This document shows, piece by piece, positions 61,656 to 64,000 of a stretch of DNA of 64,000 bases. Source of the stretch: Prosthecomicrobium pneumaticum. Lineage in GTDB: Bacteria; Pseudomonadota; Alphaproteobacteria; Rhizobiales; Kaistiaceae. A program made the position numbers and the translations under genes. Location: NCBI RefSeq assembly GCF_014199915.1, contig NZ_JACHOO010000003.1, positions 261,591 through 325,590 on the forward strand, in the 5' to 3' direction. Positions within the stretch are counted from its first letter, which is position 1; each line of letters begins with the position of its first letter. The notes under the pieces were generated by a model, which had not been told where the DNA came from, made no database searches, and was given only the letters and a program-made list of their open reading frames with translations.

Positions 61656-62855
61656 ATGGCTCACACCCTCAACAGTCTCGACCTGCCGGGGCGCCCGGAG
61701 GATACCCGGATCGTGGTCGCGATGTCGGGCGGGGTCGATTCGTCCGTGGTCGCCGGCCTCCTGAAGCGCCAGGGCTACGATGTCGTCGGCATGACGCTGC
61801 AGCTCTACGACCATGGCGCCGCGACGCACCGCAAGGGCGCCTGCTGCGCGGGGCAGGACATCCACGACGCCCGCCGCGTCGCCGAGGCGCTCGGCATCCC
61901 GCATTACGTCCTCGATTACGAGGCGCGCTTCCGCGAGCAGGTGATCGACCGTTTCGCCGAGAGCTATCTCGCCGGCGAGACGCCGGTGCCCTGCATCGCC
62001 TGCAACCAGACGGTCAAGTTCTCCGACCTGATGGCGACCGCCCGCCAGCTCGGCGCGGCGGCGCTCGCCACCGGCCATTATGTCGACAGCCGGGCGCTTC
62101 CCGGCGGCGGACGGGGGATGTTCCGCCCCGCCGATCTCGATCGCGACCAGAGCTATTTCCTCTTCGCGACCACGCCGGAGCAGCTCGCCTTCCTGCGCTT
62201 CCCGCTCGGCGGGCTGACCAAGCCCGAGACCCGGGCGATCGCCCGCGAGCTCGGCCTCTCGGTCGCGGACAAGCAGGACAGCCAGGACATCTGCTTCGTG
62301 CCGCAGGGCCGCTATTCCGACGTGATCGAGAAGCTGAAGCCGCATGCTGGCAGGCCGGGCGAGGTCGTCCATGTCGACGGCCGCGTGCTCGGGCGCCATG
62401 ACGGCATCTTCCGCTTCACCGTCGGCCAGCGCCGCGGCCTCGGCGTGGCGAGCGGCGAGGCGCTCTATGTCGTGCGGCTCGAGGCGGAAACGGCGCGGGT
62501 CGTCGTCGGCCCCCGCGAGGCGCTCGCCACCCACCGCCTGGCGCTGCGCGATCTCAACTGGATCGGTGGCTCGCGCCTCGGCGACCTGCCGGAGGCGGGC
62601 ATCGAGCTGTTCGCGCGCGTGCGCTCGACGCGGCCGCCGCAGGCGGCGCGGCTGTTCCGCGAAGGCGGCCGCGCCTTCGTCGAGCTGGCGATCGGCGAGA
62701 CGGGCGTCGCGCCGGGCCAGGCCTGCGTTCTCTATGATGGCGAGGGCGCGGGCGCCCGTGTCCTCGGCGGCGGGTTCATCGAGCGGGGAATGCGGAGCGA
62801 TTCTCCGGCTTCCGGCGTTGGCAGGGACCACGCGCCGCAGCCGGCCTCCATCTGA
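61656..62855 (+). CDS. mnmA: tRNA-specific 2-thiouridylase MnmA
   Basis: 399 residues. PP-loop [24 protein letters not shown] near 22-45, catalytic cysteine region [11 protein letters not shown] near 104-114 and [18 protein letters not shown] with the second cysteine, then [11 protein letters not shown]. Inserts sulfur at U34 of tRNA Glu, Gln and Lys (a tRNA-Glu lies elsewhere in this window). Start [11 protein letters not shown] is family-like; the open frame from 61488 has no conserved extension. Confidence 0.95.
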   Translation: MAHTLNSLDLPGRPEDTRIVVAMSGGVDSSVVAGLLKRQGYDVVGMTLQLYDHGAATHRKGACCAGQDIHDARRVAEALGIPHYVLDYEARFREQVIDRFAESYLAGETPVPCIACNQTVKFSDLMATARQLGAAALATGHYVDSRALPGGGRGMFRPADLDRDQSYFLFATTPEQLAFLRFPLGGLTKPETRAIARELGLSVADKQDSQDICFVPQGRYSDVIEKLKPHAGRPGEVVHVDGRVLGRHDGIFRFTVGQRRGLGVASGEALYVVRLEAETARVVVGPREALATHRLALRDLNWIGGSRLGDLPEAGIELFARVRSTRPPQAARLFREGGRAFVELAIGETGVAPGQACVLYDGEGAGARVLGGGFIERGMRSDSPASGVGRDHAPQPASI

Positions 62856-62882
62856 CGATCGCATTGGAAACGGGGATCCGCC

Positions 62883-63566
62883 ATGCTCGACGACGTCGCC
62901 AAGAAGCTGAAGAGCCGGCAGAATCGGCCCCCGCGGCGGAAAGCCCGGGTCGACGTGCCGTCGGTGCGGCGGGCCTATGCGCGCTGGGCGCCGGTCTATG
63001 ACCGGGTGTTCGGCACCGGCTTCCGCGCCGGCCGCGCCGCGGCGATCGCCTATATCAACGAGCTCCCGCCCGGCCGCGTGCTCGAATGCGGCGTCGGCAC
63101 CGGCATTTCGCTGCCCGCCTATCGCGACGGCCATCGCATCACGGGCATGGACGTCTCCCCCGACATGCTCGAGATCGCGCGCGAGCGCGTCGCCCGTGAT
63201 CGGCTCGCAAATGTCGACGCGCTCGACGAGGCGGACGCCGCGGCGCTGCCCTATGCCGACGAGAGCTTCGACATTTCGGTGGCGATGTTCGTGATCACCG
63301 TCGTGCCCGAGGTGGCGCCGGTGATGAGCGAGCTGATCCGCGTCACGAAGCCGGGCGGCCGGGTGGTCTTCGTCAGCCATTTCTCCGACCAGCGCGGCTG
63401 GCGCAAGACCTTCGGCGAGGCGCTCGCCCCGCTCTCGGCCTCGCTCGGCTGGCACACCGATTTCACCATCGACCGGATCATGGGCTATCCGCGTCTGCGC
63501 CATGTCGAGACGCGCCGCATCGGCCCGCTCGGCTTCTTCTCCCTCGTCGTCTTCGAGCGCGTCTGA
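62883..63566 (+). CDS. pmtA: Phosphatidylethanolamine N-methyltransferase (rhizobial PmtA-like)
   Basis: 227 residues, class I SAM fold. YARWAPVYDRVFG near 32-44, VLECGVGTGISLPAYRDG near 67-84 (SAM glycine loop), MDVSPDMLEIARERV, and IRVTKPGGRVVFVSHF. Matches the Agrobacterium/Rhodobacter-type PmtA that methylates phosphatidylethanolamine to phosphatidylcholine in the inner leaflet. Phosphatidylcholine-making is typical of Hyphomicrobiales. ATG follows GGGGATCCGCC. It is 27 bp downstream of mnmA. Confidence 0.85.
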   Translation: MLDDVAKKLKSRQNRPPRRKARVDVPSVRRAYARWAPVYDRVFGTGFRAGRAAAIAYINELPPGRVLECGVGTGISLPAYRDGHRITGMDVSPDMLEIARERVARDRLANVDALDEADAAALPYADESFDISVAMFVITVVPEVAPVMSELIRVTKPGGRVVFVSHFSDQRGWRKTFGEALAPLSASLGWHTDFTIDRIMGYPRLRHVETRRIGPLGFFSLVVFERV

Positions 63567-63617
63567 GACCGCCGCGCCGCGCCTGTGGACGGCCCCGCCT
63601 CCGGCCGGACGGCTTGC

Positions 63618-63646
63618 TTGACACCGTCCGGCCCACCTCCTTATAT
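63618..63646 (+). promoter_or_regulatory. Promoter of tRNA-Met
   Basis: TTGACA (63618-63623, perfect -35), 17-nt spacer, TTATAT (63641-63646). Initiation near 63653, about 30 bases before the mature tRNA. Confidence 0.8.
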
Positions 63647-63683
63647 GCGCGCCACCCGGCGCCGGTAACGGCGACCCTTATGG

Positions 63684-63760
63684 GGCGGAGTAGCTCAGCC
63701 GGTTAGAGCAGAGGAATCATAATCCTTGTGTCGGGGGTTCGAATCCCTCCTCCGCTACCA
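63684..63760 (+). tRNA. tRNA-Met (elongator-type, anticodon CAT)
   Basis: GGCGGAG (63684-63690) pairs with CTCCGCT (63750-63756, one G-U pair), discriminator A, CCA encoded (63758-63760). D arm AGCTCAGCCGGTTAGAGCAG, anticodon loop AATCATAATCC, variable GTGTC, T arm GGGGGTTCGAATCCCTC. The base-paired 1-72 position excludes an initiator tRNA (which has an unpaired first base); tRNA-Ile2 (lysidine, CAT) is the alternative, less likely by sequence memory. Confidence 0.93.
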
Positions 63761-63841
63761 CTGATCCCTGGAGAGGGATGAGGAGCGGGACGCGGCACCG
63801 GTGAACCTTTTCTTCGCTGTCTCCATCTCCACCTCAGAGCA

Positions 63842-63985
63842 TCCGTCACCCCGGCCTCCGTGCCGGGGTCCATAATCGTGAGGCGGGGCGGCTTCGAGCG
63901 CCGGTTCTACCGCGCACACCCGTCATCCCGCGCGAGGCAGCGCCGAGACCCGGGACCCATCGCGCAGAGCCCGGGCCGGGTCCTC
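63842..63985. repeat. Extragenic repeat copies downstream of tRNA-Met
   Basis: 63842-63878 shares GGCCTCCGTGCCGG and TCCATAATCG with the copy at 13086-13121. A CACCCGTCAT unit follows at about 63916, then a GC-rich GAGACCCGGGACCCA..GGGCCGGGTCCTCA palindromic stretch near 63948-63986. No gene is seen from 63761 to the window end. Confidence 0.65.
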
Positions 63986-64000
63986 ATTGGGCCGGCCGTC

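Overview
The window is ordinary, high-GC chromosome from an alphaproteobacterium, most likely order Hyphomicrobiales (Rhizobiales). The evidence is gene content: a CtrA-type cell-cycle circuit (ctrA, chpT, divK, sciP/DUF1153, rcdA/DUF1465), eipA/DUF1134, small order-typical families (DUF1192, DUF3572, DUF1194, DUF983), a rhizobial-type pmtA, and the order pyrB-pyrC-plsY-dprA-topA-rnr. No phage, insertion sequence, integrase, CRISPR array or rRNA was found.

Layout. 1-5.2 kb: 3' end of pgk, class I aldolase, suhB, then an orphan MotA/MotB-like (ExbB + OmpA) pair. 5.2-9.7 kb: ABC exporter, rpmE with a structured leader, rcdA, DUF1192, a quinone oxidoreductase. 9.7-13.3 kb: serC (leader hairpin sequestering the ribosome site) and serA, followed by a block of extragenic palindromic repeats. 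13.3-24 kb: EamA transporter, purA and a proline-rich membrane protein, a TPP riboswitch controlling a two-gene thiamine-precursor transporter (no ATPase), rpoH, rluD, tRNA-Glu, and small membrane or GFA proteins. 24-33.3 kb: a polysaccharide cluster (initiating sugar transferase, two glycosyltransferases, epimerase, Wzy-like polymerase, acetyltransferase, Wzz/BY-kinase) behind an AT-rich promoter region.

33.3-45 kb: DUF1194 protein, coiled-coil membrane protein, eipA, chpT, ctrA, an orphan FliJ-like gene, a sulfotransferase-like / fold-IV aminotransferase / GNAT group, DUF3572, divK and rpmG. pleD, normally between divK and rpmG, is missing; its place holds three strong successive hairpins. 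45-64 kb: DUF983, HPP, rnr, topA, dprA, plsY, a pyrC-like gene lacking the metal-binding HxH motif, pyrB, an AidB-like acyl-CoA dehydrogenase, ruvX, a YqaA-type membrane protein, a UPF0173 hydrolase, a ClC transporter, sciP with a CtrA box, mnmA, pmtA and tRNA-Met.

The unifying theme is the CtrA network: the regulator (ctrA), its phosphotransferase (chpT), the upstream response regulator (divK), the proteolysis adaptor (rcdA), the transcriptional antagonist (sciP) and a likely envelope target (eipA) lie within about 54 kb. Near-consensus CtrA boxes sit upstream of ctrA, sciP and rcdA, and GANTC (CcrM) sites sit upstream of ctrA and divK. All functions are assigned by reading motifs and from family memory; no database search was run.
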